Positions 42,446 to 49,040 of a DNA stretch of 49,040 nucleotides are shown in pieces. The DNA is from an uncultured Lachnospiraceae bacterium (GTDB lineage Bacteria > Bacillota > Clostridia > Lachnospirales > Lachnospiraceae). Both the position numbers and the translations under genes were made by a program. Every line of letters starts with the position of its first letter. The first letter of the stretch is position 1. The stretch lies in contig CADBPC010000146.1 in the NCBI GenBank assembly GCA_902796425.1, forward strand, positions 1-49,040. The letters run 5' to 3'. The notes under the pieces were generated by a model that worked only from the letters and a program-made list of their open reading frames with translations, did not search any database and had not been told where the DNA came from.

Positions 42446-45361
42446 TTACACGTTAATATTTGTGCACAGACGGATATCACGGCTGGAGGCGCCGACAAGG
42501 AGCTGTCTTTCGCCTGTTACGCGAAGCCACTTATCCTTTGTCCCGTCGCTTCTGGTCTGAAGTGTAAGGCCCGGATCCCAGCTGCACAGCATGCGGGGGT
42601 CGATCGTGATTTCGGCCGTCTTTGTCTCGCCGGGCGCGATGTCCTTAAGGCGCAGGTACCCGACCAGCTGCTTTTTGGCCGCCTGCATGTAAACAGGGAC
42701 TTCGCCCTTTCCGAGGTAGACCTGTGCGATCTCATCGCCCTTAACGCTTCCCGTGTTGGTGACGCTGAAGCGGACGGTAAAGGTATTGCCGAAATCCTCG
42801 GTTCCGGGCGCGCCTGCGGTCTCCTCCACCGTAAGATCCGAATACTCGTAGGTCGTGTAGGACAGACCGTGTCCGAACGGGTACTGAGGCGTAACATCGT
42901 ACTCGTCGTAGTAGCGGTAACCAGTGAAAATACCCTCGGTCATGCGTACCTGCACATCACTGTTGTCGCCGTATCCCACGCCGCGAAGCCTGCGGTGCTC
43001 CTCGCTGTCCGTGACCGGCGTATCTTCGGACGCCGCGGGCCAGGTCTGGGAAAGCTTTCCGGAAGGATTGATCTGTCCCGTCAGGATCTTAGCCAGGACT
43101 CTTGCGCCCTCCTGGCCGGGATGATAAGCGGTCAGGACCGCATCCGCGGCTGCTTCCCACTCGCCCACGGCCTTCGCGTTGGAGGCCTGGACGATGACGA
43201 TCAGCTTTGCGCCGTCCTTCTTTGCCGCAATCACATCCATAAGGAGATTTTTCTGGTCGCCTACGAATTCCAGCGGGCGCTCCTCGGCAAGGACTGCGGA
43301 GCGCGCCTCATGAAGCACGCGGTCGCACGCATAGTAAATAATGGTATCCGCTTCGGATGCTGCCTTCAGGGCGTCCGCATAGTTCTTCTTTGCAAAGGAA
43401 GGCGTCTGCCATGCAAGCCGGAGCTGGAGATCCTTGTTCTTTACGCACTGACGGGCGTGCACAAGAATCGGATAGGTTCTGCCGGCCTCGAGGTGAAGCG
43501 TGGAAGCAGTGATTCCCATGCCTTCTCTGGTGCAGATCAGGGATTCCCACGGCCACTGTGCCCACTCGCGCATCTCGCTCTTTCCGGCCATCTTCCAGCC
43601 GTCTTCCATGCGGATAAAGAAGCTCGCCTGGCCGCCGATGCACTCCAGGATCAGGCTGAAATCACCGCTCTCGGGAGCCTTGAGGTATCCCTTCCAGGTG
43701 TAGGTCTCTTCATCGGTAAAGGCCGTGCCGTTTGCGCCGTTCTTGTAGGTCTTGACGACCTCGCCGTTTTCATCGGTTCCGACCGTGAAATTAATCTGGG
43801 AGTCGATCCCATAGACCTGTCCGAGAGGATAGTCCTTGGGATGCTTTTCCGCTGCGGCGTTGTAGCTTGTCATTCCGGTATCGATCGGAACGCCGTCCTC
43901 GTCAAAATCCTGGAAGCCGAGGAAAGCGCCGCCCGCGCCGCCGGGGCCTGCCTGCGCTGCCACGGGGTCTCTGTCCTCATTAAGGATTCCGTAGGTCCTC
44001 ACAAGACCGGGCCTGGATGCCGCCTCGTCCTGATACAGGCAGTCTGCGGGGATGGGCTCGCCGACATAGTCGATGCCGGGATATGCATTAAAGCTCCTGC
44101 CGGTCACTTCCTCGAGCGCTTCCTTGCCCGACTGCATGCGCCGGATTGTGCCGAAGCTCCGCTCCTGCTGGTCGCCGGTCACGGGATATTTGCTGCCGAG
44201 GCCGATCAGGGCGACTTTCCCGGAAAGCGCGGCGTCCGAAAGCGGAAGAGCGCCGTCGTTCTTTAAGAGGACCGCACCCTCCTCGACGATCTTTGCGGCC
44301 TTGCGGGCGTTGATGTCAAACAGGCCCTGCTCTGTTTTTTCCTCATACTGCCATTCCATCTGGATCGGCTGTTTGTGATAGGGATCCGTCAGGACGTTCC
44401 CGTTCTCGTCAAGCTGCACGAGGCCGAGGAGTCCCGCGACGGACATTCCGTACAGCACGTGTTTTACCGCGCTGTCGACGTCTTCAAAGGACAGGTCGCC
44501 CTTCCGGATGTGCTTTACGACACGGTTTGCGCTGTTGTAAGCAGGGTAGGGCATTTCCATGTCCATGCCGCAGTTTAATGTGAACTGGTGCACGGAGCCC
44601 CAGTCGCTCATAACGGAGCCCTTGTAGCCCCACTGGTCTCTCAGGATCCCCTTAAGGAGCGGCGCGTTCGCGGACATGTAGGAGCCGTTTACCTTGTTGT
44701 AGGAGTTCATGACACTGCCGGCGTTTCCTTCCCGGATCGCCATCTCGAAGGTGCGGCAGTACTGCTCGTGGAGTGTCTGCTCGTCCACCATCAGGTTCGG
44801 GTGGTTAAAAAAGGTTCTTCCGAAGGTGTTCGCGACGGCAAAGTGCTTGATCGTCGCCACGACGCCCTGGTCCTGGCAGCCCTTTGTTTCCGCGACGGCA
44901 AGACGCCCGCCGAGGTAGCTGTCCTCCGACTTCATGTCCTTGTTTCTGCCGAAATGCGGCGTGCGGATCACGTCGACCTGGGGTGCCAGCAGATAGTTTC
45001 CGGAGCAGGACGCGGTCTCGCTCGCCGCGACGGCGCCGAATTCGTAAGCCATATCGTCATCCCATGTGCACCCGAGGAGCGAGGGTTGCGGAAGGCCTGT
45101 CGTCTCGACAACGCCCGTGATGCCCGCGGGGCCGTCATACATGACTGCCTCGGGAATGCCAAGACGCGGGACGCCCCACTGATAGCCGGCGTTGCCGATC
45201 TTGCCCTTGTCGTCCGGCTCCTTCGAGCCGCCAAGGAGCGAGAGCTTCTCCTCCCATGTCATTGCGGCGACCAGAGCATCAATCTTCTTATCCCTGATTT
45301 CGGGAGAATCGATTTTCAGATCCTTTCTTGTGAAGCGTTCGGGATATTTTACTGTTTTCAA
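42446..45361 (-). CDS. GH3 beta-glucosidase with PA14 insertion
   Basis: A 971-aa glycoside hydrolase family 3 enzyme. In the TTG-start numbering, the N-terminal barrel carries KHF (172-174) and the nucleophile Asp253 in VMSDWG. The C-terminal sandwich domain is interrupted by a PA14 domain (about 525-655; TYTWKGYLKAPESGDFSL and following), and a fibronectin-III-like domain closes the protein. It has no signal peptide, so intracellular hydrolysis of imported oligosaccharides (beta-glucosides or xylosides) is likely. The TTG start at 45361 is preferred, because AAAGGAG ends 8 nt upstream; the in-frame ATG at 45379 would place that motif inside the coding sequence. Confidence 0.9.
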   Translation of the reverse strand: MKTVKYPERFTRKDLKIDSPEIRDKKIDALVAAMTWEEKLSLLGGSKEPDDKGKIGNAGYQWGVPRLGIPEAVMYDGPAGITGVVETTGLPQPSLLGCTWDDDMAYEFGAVAASETASCSGNYLLAPQVDVIRTPHFGRNKDMKSEDSYLGGRLAVAETKGCQDQGVVATIKHFAVANTFGRTFFNHPNLMVDEQTLHEQYCRTFEMAIREGNAGSVMNSYNKVNGSYMSANAPLLKGILRDQWGYKGSVMSDWGSVHQFTLNCGMDMEMPYPAYNSANRVVKHIRKGDLSFEDVDSAVKHVLYGMSVAGLLGLVQLDENGNVLTDPYHKQPIQMEWQYEEKTEQGLFDINARKAAKIVEEGAVLLKNDGALPLSDAALSGKVALIGLGSKYPVTGDQQERSFGTIRRMQSGKEALEEVTGRSFNAYPGIDYVGEPIPADCLYQDEAASRPGLVRTYGILNEDRDPVAAQAGPGGAGGAFLGFQDFDEDGVPIDTGMTSYNAAAEKHPKDYPLGQVYGIDSQINFTVGTDENGEVVKTYKNGANGTAFTDEETYTWKGYLKAPESGDFSLILECIGGQASFFIRMEDGWKMAGKSEMREWAQWPWESLICTREGMGITASTLHLEAGRTYPILVHARQCVKNKDLQLRLAWQTPSFAKKNYADALKAASEADTIIYYACDRVLHEARSAVLAEERPLEFVGDQKNLLMDVIAAKKDGAKLIVIVQASNAKAVGEWEAAADAVLTAYHPGQEGARVLAKILTGQINPSGKLSQTWPAASEDTPVTDSEEHRRLRGVGYGDNSDVQVRMTEGIFTGYRYYDEYDVTPQYPFGHGLSYTTYEYSDLTVEETAGAPGTEDFGNTFTVRFSVTNTGSVKGDEIAQVYLGKGEVPVYMQAAKKQLVGYLRLKDIAPGETKTAEITIDPRMLCSWDPGLTLQTRSDGTKDKWLRVTGERQLLVGASSRDIRLCTNINV

Positions 45362-45410
45362 GCAGAAGTCTCCTTTCATTATGTGTCTGTGCTATGCCAG
45401 TGGTTTTCCT

Positions 45411-45525
45411 GTTCATTTCCCGTTCATTTTCCGTCCGGGAAGCGTTATGCCTGCGGCGGTGTGTTCATTTCCCGTCCGGGAAGCGTTATGCCTGCGGCTG
45501 TGTGTTCATTTCCCGTCCGGGAAGC
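45411..45525. repeat. 41-bp tandem repeat between GH3 and flavoprotein genes
   Basis: Units begin GTTCATTT at 45422, 45463 and 45504 (period exactly 41 bp), with a further partial GTTCATTTCCC at 45411. Each unit contains TTCCCGTCCGGGAA, a 6-bp stem with a 2-nt loop (45469-45482 and 45510-45523 perfect, 45428-45441 one mismatch). The right-most copy is the 3' end and stop codon of the flavoprotein gene, so the extra copies look like duplications of that gene's tail. Confidence 0.85.
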
Positions 45526-46132
45526 TGGTAAAGGCGCTGCGCTCAACGAGCGGGTAGCCGTATTTTTCCTTTGCGTCGGCAATCGCCTTGATCATGAAAG
45601 ACATATTGCGGGCGAGGTTGCGCATGACCTGAAGGCCCTCGAGATCCTTCTCGACATCCTCCGCGCTAAAGCCGTGCACCTGGTTCCAGTACGTGGAGGA
45701 AGCAACCGGCATTCCGCTGATGGTAAAGTATTTGTTGAGCACGTCAAAGGAAGCAGTGTTGCCGCCGCGTCTGCAGCTGACGACCGCCGCGCCGACTTTC
45801 ATGTGCTTTGAAAAGCCCGTGCTGTAGAAAAGCCTGTCCGCAAAGGAGAGAAGATTGCCGTTGGGCGAGCCGTAGTAGACGGGGCTTCCCAGGACAAGGC
45901 CGTCCGCGGCCTCAAACTTCGGCGCGACCTCATTGACAATATCGTCAAAGACACACTTCCCCGTTTTGCTGCAGGAACCGCATGCAATGCAGCCCCTGAC
46001 GGGCTTGATTCCGACCTGTACAAGCTCGGTTTCAATCCCCTCGGCTTTGAAGGTCTTTATCATTTCCTCAAGCGCTCTTGCGGTACAGCCCTTTACATGC
46101 GGACTGCCGTTCAGTAACAGTACCTTTGCCAT
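45506..46132 (-). CDS. iron-sulfur flavoprotein (Isf/NADPH-dependent FMN reductase type)
   Basis: A 208-aa cytoplasmic flavodoxin-fold protein. The FMN-binding loop is LNGSPHVKGCT (7-17). Cys48, Cys51, Cys54 and Cys60 form the compact CX2CX2CX5C motif of Isf proteins that carry a 4Fe-4S cluster. LGSPVYYGSPNG contacts the flavin. A role in electron transfer or oxygen/quinone stress defence is typical of the family. The ATG follows AAGGAGA. Its 3' end forms part of the tandem repeat at 45411-45525. GH3 lies downstream on the same strand. Confidence 0.88.
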   Translation of the reverse strand: MAKVLLLNGSPHVKGCTARALEEMIKTFKAEGIETELVQVGIKPVRGCIACGSCSKTGKCVFDDIVNEVAPKFEAADGLVLGSPVYYGSPNGNLLSFADRLFYSTGFSKHMKVGAAVVSCRRGGNTASFDVLNKYFTISGMPVASSTYWNQVHGFSAEDVEKDLEGLQVMRNLARNMSFMIKAIADAKEKYGYPLVERSAFTSFPDGK

Positions 46133-46490
46133 TTCCAGTCTCCTTCTCTTTCGTATTTTCCCCTGTAATCCCCTGCGCAGTTAAAACTGCGGATTAACCG
46201 ATGAAACGGATTTGCACGATTGTGCGCCAACTTATTTATTATACCTTCAAACAGTGTATGTTAGCTACAGCGATGTTGGGCCCGGATGACAGCGGCAATG
46301 CCGGCGGCAGAAGCCGGCTGCGGAAAGCCTGCCGCGGGGATTCGGAAGAGGCCCGGGCTATTTTTACCGCCAATGTCCAGCACATACCGGGTATTGTATT
46401 TTTTGCAAATCTGAGTGTAGAATTCTTTGAAATAATCGCAATTAAGCACAGAAAGCTCACAGATTCAAGCATTAATGAAAGGCAATCAAA
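46133..46490. other. divergent intergenic region, flavoprotein/GH4
   Basis: 358 bp without a supported gene. On the minus strand a perfect TATAAT lies at 46243-46238, with no good -35. On the plus strand, TTGTAT (46394-46399), 18 bp and TAGAAT (46418-46423) is a weak promoter candidate for the GH4 gene. GCAC/GTGC at 46214-46225 can form a small stem. Short ORFs on both strands lack ribosome-binding sites and family resemblance. Confidence 0.45.
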
Positions 46491-47888
46491 ATGATCTATA
46501 AAAACGGAAAGGTAAGCGATTTACAGATCGCATATATCGGCGGCGGCTCGAGAGGCTGGGCATGGACCTTCATGACAGACCTCGCCATGGAGGAGGCCCT
46601 GGAGGGGTGCATCCGGCTGTATGACATCGACAGGCCCGCAGCCGAGGCAAACATGGTCATCGGCAATCACCTGATGGCAAGGGACGATGCAAAGGGCAAC
46701 TGGAAATTTGAGGTATCGGACTCTCTGGAGAGCGCGCTTACGGGCGCTGATTTTGTTGTGATCTCGATCCTGCCTGGAACCTTTGATGAGATGGCTTCGG
46801 ACGTCCATCTTCCGGAGAGAGTCGGCTGCTGGCAGTCAGTCGGCGACACAGCGGGTCCCGGCGGATACCTTCGCGCTCTCCGCACGATCCCCATGTTCGT
46901 GGAAATCGCCAGGGCGATCCGCGACTATTCACCGGATGCATGGGTCATCAACTATACAAACCCCATGTCCCTGTGCGTAAAGACACTCTATTATGTTTTC
47001 CCTCAGATCAAGGCCTTCGGCTGCTGCCACGAGGTGTTCGGCACCCAGCAGGTATTAAAGTGCATCTACGAAGCCGAGACAGGCGATAAGATTGATGACT
47101 GGCACGACGTCATCGTCGGCGTTACCGGCATCAACCATTTCACATGGTTTACATCGGCTTCCTATAAGGGGACGGATCTCTTCCCGGTCTACAGGAGCTT
47201 TATCGACAAACACTTCGATACAGGCATTAATACAAAGAGCGACAACTGGATGAACTCTGTCTTTGAAAGCATGAACAGAGTGAAGATGGACCTCTTCAAC
47301 CGCTACGGCTGGATTGCGGCAGCAGGCGACAGACACCTTGCCGAATTCATGCCCGGTGACGAATACCTTAAGGATCCCGAGACCGCACACTCCTGGCAGT
47401 TCTCCCTCACTCCTGTTTCATGGAGAAAGGAAGATCTTCAAAGACGTCTTGCAAGATCGGAAAGACTGCGCAGGGGAGAAGAGGAGATCGAGCTTGTATC
47501 CACCGGCGAGGAGGGAATCCTCCTTATTAAATCACTGTGCGGCCTGACACGCTTTATCTCCAACGTCAACATCCCCAACCGCGCACTGCAGATCCCGAAC
47601 CTTCCTGCGGACGCCGTCGTCGAAACCAACGCCGTCTTCGAGAGAGACCACATCTACCCGATATATGCAGGTCCTCTCAAGAGAGAAATCTACGACCTCA
47701 TCCTGCCCCATGTGGAGAACCATGACAGGATCCTGAGGGCTGCCCTGACCTGCGATAAGGAGCTGGTTGTACAGGCATTCCTCACAGATCCCAACTACTC
47801 CGCAAAGTGCACCGACCGCGCTGTGACAGAAAAGCTTGTAGACGACATGATCGCCAACACTGCGGCGCACCTTCCTGCAGGCTGGTGA
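46491..47888 (+). CDS. GH4 family glycosidase (LplD/alpha-galacturonidase-like)
   Basis: A 465-aa NAD+- and metal-dependent glycosidase of family GH4. The dinucleotide loop is IAYIGGGSRGW (13-23). Other motifs are QSVGDTAGPGGYLRALRTIP (115-134), INYTNPM (153-159), the metal-site Cys/His in GCCHEVFG (177-184) and GINHFTW (213-219). The CCHE and GDTAGPGG variants recall LplD-type alpha-galacturonidases more than maltose-6-phosphate glucosidases, but the substrate is a guess. GAAAGG precedes the ATG. Stand-alone gene, with the TGAGTC/GACTCA repeat (47886-47908) at its stop as the only hairpin downstream. Confidence 0.85.
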   Translation: MIYKNGKVSDLQIAYIGGGSRGWAWTFMTDLAMEEALEGCIRLYDIDRPAAEANMVIGNHLMARDDAKGNWKFEVSDSLESALTGADFVVISILPGTFDEMASDVHLPERVGCWQSVGDTAGPGGYLRALRTIPMFVEIARAIRDYSPDAWVINYTNPMSLCVKTLYYVFPQIKAFGCCHEVFGTQQVLKCIYEAETGDKIDDWHDVIVGVTGINHFTWFTSASYKGTDLFPVYRSFIDKHFDTGINTKSDNWMNSVFESMNRVKMDLFNRYGWIAAAGDRHLAEFMPGDEYLKDPETAHSWQFSLTPVSWRKEDLQRRLARSERLRRGEEEIELVSTGEEGILLIKSLCGLTRFISNVNIPNRALQIPNLPADAVVETNAVFERDHIYPIYAGPLKREIYDLILPHVENHDRILRAALTCDKELVVQAFLTDPNYSAKCTDRAVTEKLVDDMIANTAAHLPAGW

Positions 47889-47908
47889 GTCACGAGTCTG
47901 CTGACTCA
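47886..47908 (+). terminator. weak hairpin at the GH4 stop codon
   Basis: TGAGTC (47886-47891) and GACTCA (47903-47908) can pair, with GAGTC (47894-47898) as an alternative partner. No T run, so termination is doubtful. Confidence 0.3.
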
Positions 47909-48048
47909 TGTTCAGGCCTTCCCGGATACATAAAAAGCGACAGGTCCTGATAATTATTAATGAAATGTTCCGGGCGCTGGGAATGCCTGCTCACCCGGGG
48001 CTTCTTGTCGGCGCTCCGCCGCCTATTCGCCGCCGGCTTCGGAAACTT

Positions 48049-48100
48049 GCGCACTTTGACTCTACTTCTGTCTTCCAGCAGATCATTCGCCAAAGTGCGC
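48049..48100. repeat. 10-bp inverted repeat GCGCACTTTG/CAAAGTGCGC
   Basis: Perfect arms at 48049-48058 and 48091-48100 enclose 32 bp. It is flanked by GC-rich DNA with CCGCCGGC motifs and has no ORF of recognisable kind. It may be part of a mobile-element end or a structured RNA. Confidence 0.55.
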
Positions 48101-48180
48101 TTCAGACACGTCCTCCGCCGGCGGCGCTATGCTCGCGCCTGCCTCGAAGCCTTGCCGGAACGTTCGACAGGCATTCCCCC

Positions 48181-48540
48181 TGCATCGCCGGCAAACCATA
48201 TTAGAAGTCCTCTGGACCTGCCAGGCGAGCATCAGAGGGAGGAAATCCATAAAAACAGTAAAAGTAACCATTCGCTGCGGTTCGTCAAAGCTTCCGGACA
48301 TGGAAAATGAGGGAGGAAACCGCCACTGAAGGCAAAAGTAACCATCAATTTCAGCCTGCAGCGCCGGAAGCATTCCATAGAACCAGTCCTCAAGTCCTGT
48401 TATGCGTAGAATTAGAGGGAGAGAATCAACAAAAACGGCAAATGTAACCATTCGTCGTGGCATACCAAAGTTTCAGTAAAAGAAATGTGTGGGAGGAAAT
48501 CGCTGCTGAAGGCAAAAGTAACCATCATTCTCGTCCAGGC
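48181..48540. repeat. diverged 180-bp tandem duplication, each with two internal GTAACCAT modules
   Basis: Bases 48181-48360 and 48361-48540 align end to end with a period of exactly 180 bp at roughly 70% identity by eye (41/60 and 45/60 in the last two thirds). Each unit has two modules of the form GGGAGGAAA...GCAAAAGTAACCAT. GTAACCAT occurs at 48264, 48338, 48444 and 48518, spaced 74, 106 and 74. No credible protein is encoded; a 126-aa minus-strand frame is a by-product of the repeat. From 47889 to 48778 no gene was found. Confidence 0.75.
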
Positions 48541-48621
48541 ATCGACGGTGGAATTAACAAGTATTTCTAATGGCAATATTAAATCACTGACAAGTAATTA
48601 GAATCCCTTTTCATTCCGGAT

Positions 48622-48667
48622 TTCAGCGAATTATAGCTGATGAACTAATTAACAATGCATCGCTGAA
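48622..48667. repeat. 8-bp inverted repeat TTCAGCGA/TCGCTGAA
   Basis: Perfect arms at 48622-48629 and 48660-48667 in AT-rich DNA about 110 bp from the end of the transposase gene. It may belong to the IS end or flank. Confidence 0.45.
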
Positions 48668-48744
48668 CTATATAAAGATATAATACACAAACAGACATAT
48701 CTATGAAGCGAAGCAGCAGAGTACCACATCCATAGGAGCTGCCT

Positions 48745-48763
48745 CACCACATGGTTGTGGGTG
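48745..48763 (-). mobile_element. probable subterminal hairpin of the IS200/IS605-type element
   Basis: CACCACA (48745-48751) and TGTGGGTG (48756-48763) form a stem with one bulged G, 16 bp past the transposase stop. IS200/IS605 transposases recognise short imperfect hairpins with a bulge near each end (family knowledge), and this one is in the right place for the right end. The exact IS boundary is not determined. Confidence 0.5.
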
Positions 48764-48767
48764 AATG

Positions 48768-48791
48768 CCGGAACAAACTTACTGGTTCCGG
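48768..48791. terminator. hairpin overlapping the transposase stop
   Basis: CCGGAAC (48768-48774) and GTTCCGG (48785-48791) pair with a 10-nt loop that contains the stop codon (48779-48781). It could shield the transposase mRNA or limit its expression. Confidence 0.45.
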
Positions 48792-49040
48792 ATGTAATCC
48801 CGGACCACCGCGAGAGAATTCTCGCTGGCCGTCGTGATGAAATAGCTGTCGGACCAGAAGTATGGTTTCCAGTAGTATTTCTTAAGCATGGTGTCCCCAT
48901 ATTCCTTTCTGGCAAACCGGGAGGTCTTCGTCTTGACTATGTTGACAAGGCTTCCCGGGGCAGTGAACGGATCCGCCTCGAACAGGATGTGGACATGGTC
49001 CGCTTCTCCGTTCATCTCCATGATCACGAGCCCCTTCTCC
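48779..49040 (-). CDS. tnpA: IS200/IS605 family transposase TnpA, C-terminal part (cut by window edge)
   Basis: The frame is open to the window edge; the N-terminal part lies outside. The visible 82 or more residues contain the HUH motif His-Val-His (in DHVHILFE), the segment YYWKPYFWSDSYFITT typical of Y1 transposases and the C-terminal helix with the catalytic Tyr (in VVRDYIRNQ). These single-strand transposases move IS200/IS605 elements without target duplication. No tnpB lies downstream in the window. It appears intact as far as visible. Confidence 0.85.
   Translation of the reverse strand, partial: EKGLVIMEMNGEADHVHILFEADPFTAPGSLVNIVKTKTSRFARKEYGDTMLKKYYWKPYFWSDSYFITTASENSLAVVRDYIRNQ

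Noticed and set aside
42386..44266. 626-aa plus-strand ORF opposite GH3
   Set aside because: It is the antisense of the GH3 gene; all catalytic and domain motifs read on the minus strand, and this frame shows none.
46201..46494. 97-aa plus-strand ORF before the GH4 gene
   Set aside because: No Shine-Dalgarno, no recognisable domain, and it runs into the GH4 start.
48083..48463. 126-aa minus-strand ORF over the 180-bp repeats
   Set aside because: Its internal repeats (MVTFAVF/MVTFTVF) simply translate the DNA repeat; no ribosome-binding site and no family signature.
48181..48540. CRISPR array
   Set aside because: GTAACCAT modules recur, but the spacing alternates 74/106 bp, the repeats are diverged and no cas genes are present.

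Overview
This 49 kb window looks like chromosomal DNA of a fairly high-GC member of the Clostridia, most likely a Lachnospiraceae-type gut anaerobe. The reasons are strong AGGAGG ribosome-binding sites with some TTG/GTG starts, a heterodimeric ABC exporter, the GlgC/GlgD pair, a Gram-positive HelD, a GH3-PA14 enzyme and a GH4 glycosidase, an Isf-type flavoprotein and two clostridial-type MATE pumps. The assignment is inference from gene families. I see no rRNA, tRNA, CRISPR or prophage.

Layout. 1-2243: tail of a polar amino-acid ABC transporter (two permeases and an ATPase; the binding protein is presumably off the left edge). 2347-2973: zinc-ribbon membrane protein. 3103-8117: complete branched-chain amino-acid importer livJHMGF, with a structured spacer after livJ. 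It is followed by a CBS-CBS-ACT protein (8120) and a 1046-aa c-di-GMP protein (8838) in the same direction. 12006-14210 (-): HelD helicase. 14394-14571 (+): probable small RNA. 14642-16148 (-): HipBA toxin-antitoxin with three evenly spaced operators, divergent from a MATE pump (16430). 17823-25820 (+): nucleoside-hydrolase-like protein, GH25 lysozyme, inositol-phosphatase-like enzyme, membrane-anchored SGNH protein and a two-gene ABC exporter. 25951: second MATE. 27485-29748 (-): glgC-glgD. 30132-41117 (+): one long co-directional cluster of ABC exporter, polyprenol-phosphate-type glycosyltransferase, three polytopic envelope proteins, an LRR protein, a metallopeptidase-like/VWA protein and a MoxR AAA+ ATPase, closed by a bidirectional terminator. 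41205-46132 (-): degenerate SGNH protein, GH3-PA14 glucosidase and iron-sulfur flavoprotein. 46491 (+): GH4 glycosidase. 47889-48778: gene-free repeat-rich DNA. 48779 to the end (-): 3' part of an IS200/IS605 transposase.

The most notable signals are: (i) the hipBA control region, with three GCCGTACGGC palindromes exactly 39 bp apart, one inside the core promoter; (ii) a near-consensus promoter driving a gene-free, hairpin-terminated transcript of about 145 nt with two identical 15-nt Shine-Dalgarno-like repeats; (iii) the REC-GGDEF*-EAL-TM-sensor-TM-GGDEF protein placed after a BCAA importer and an ACT-domain protein; (iv) a diverged 180-bp tandem repeat next to an IS200-type element; (v) a 41-bp tandem repeat that reuses the 3' end of the flavoprotein gene; (vi) the envelope glycosylation/VWA/MoxR cluster. 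All functional statements come from motif recognition by eye; no database searches were run.
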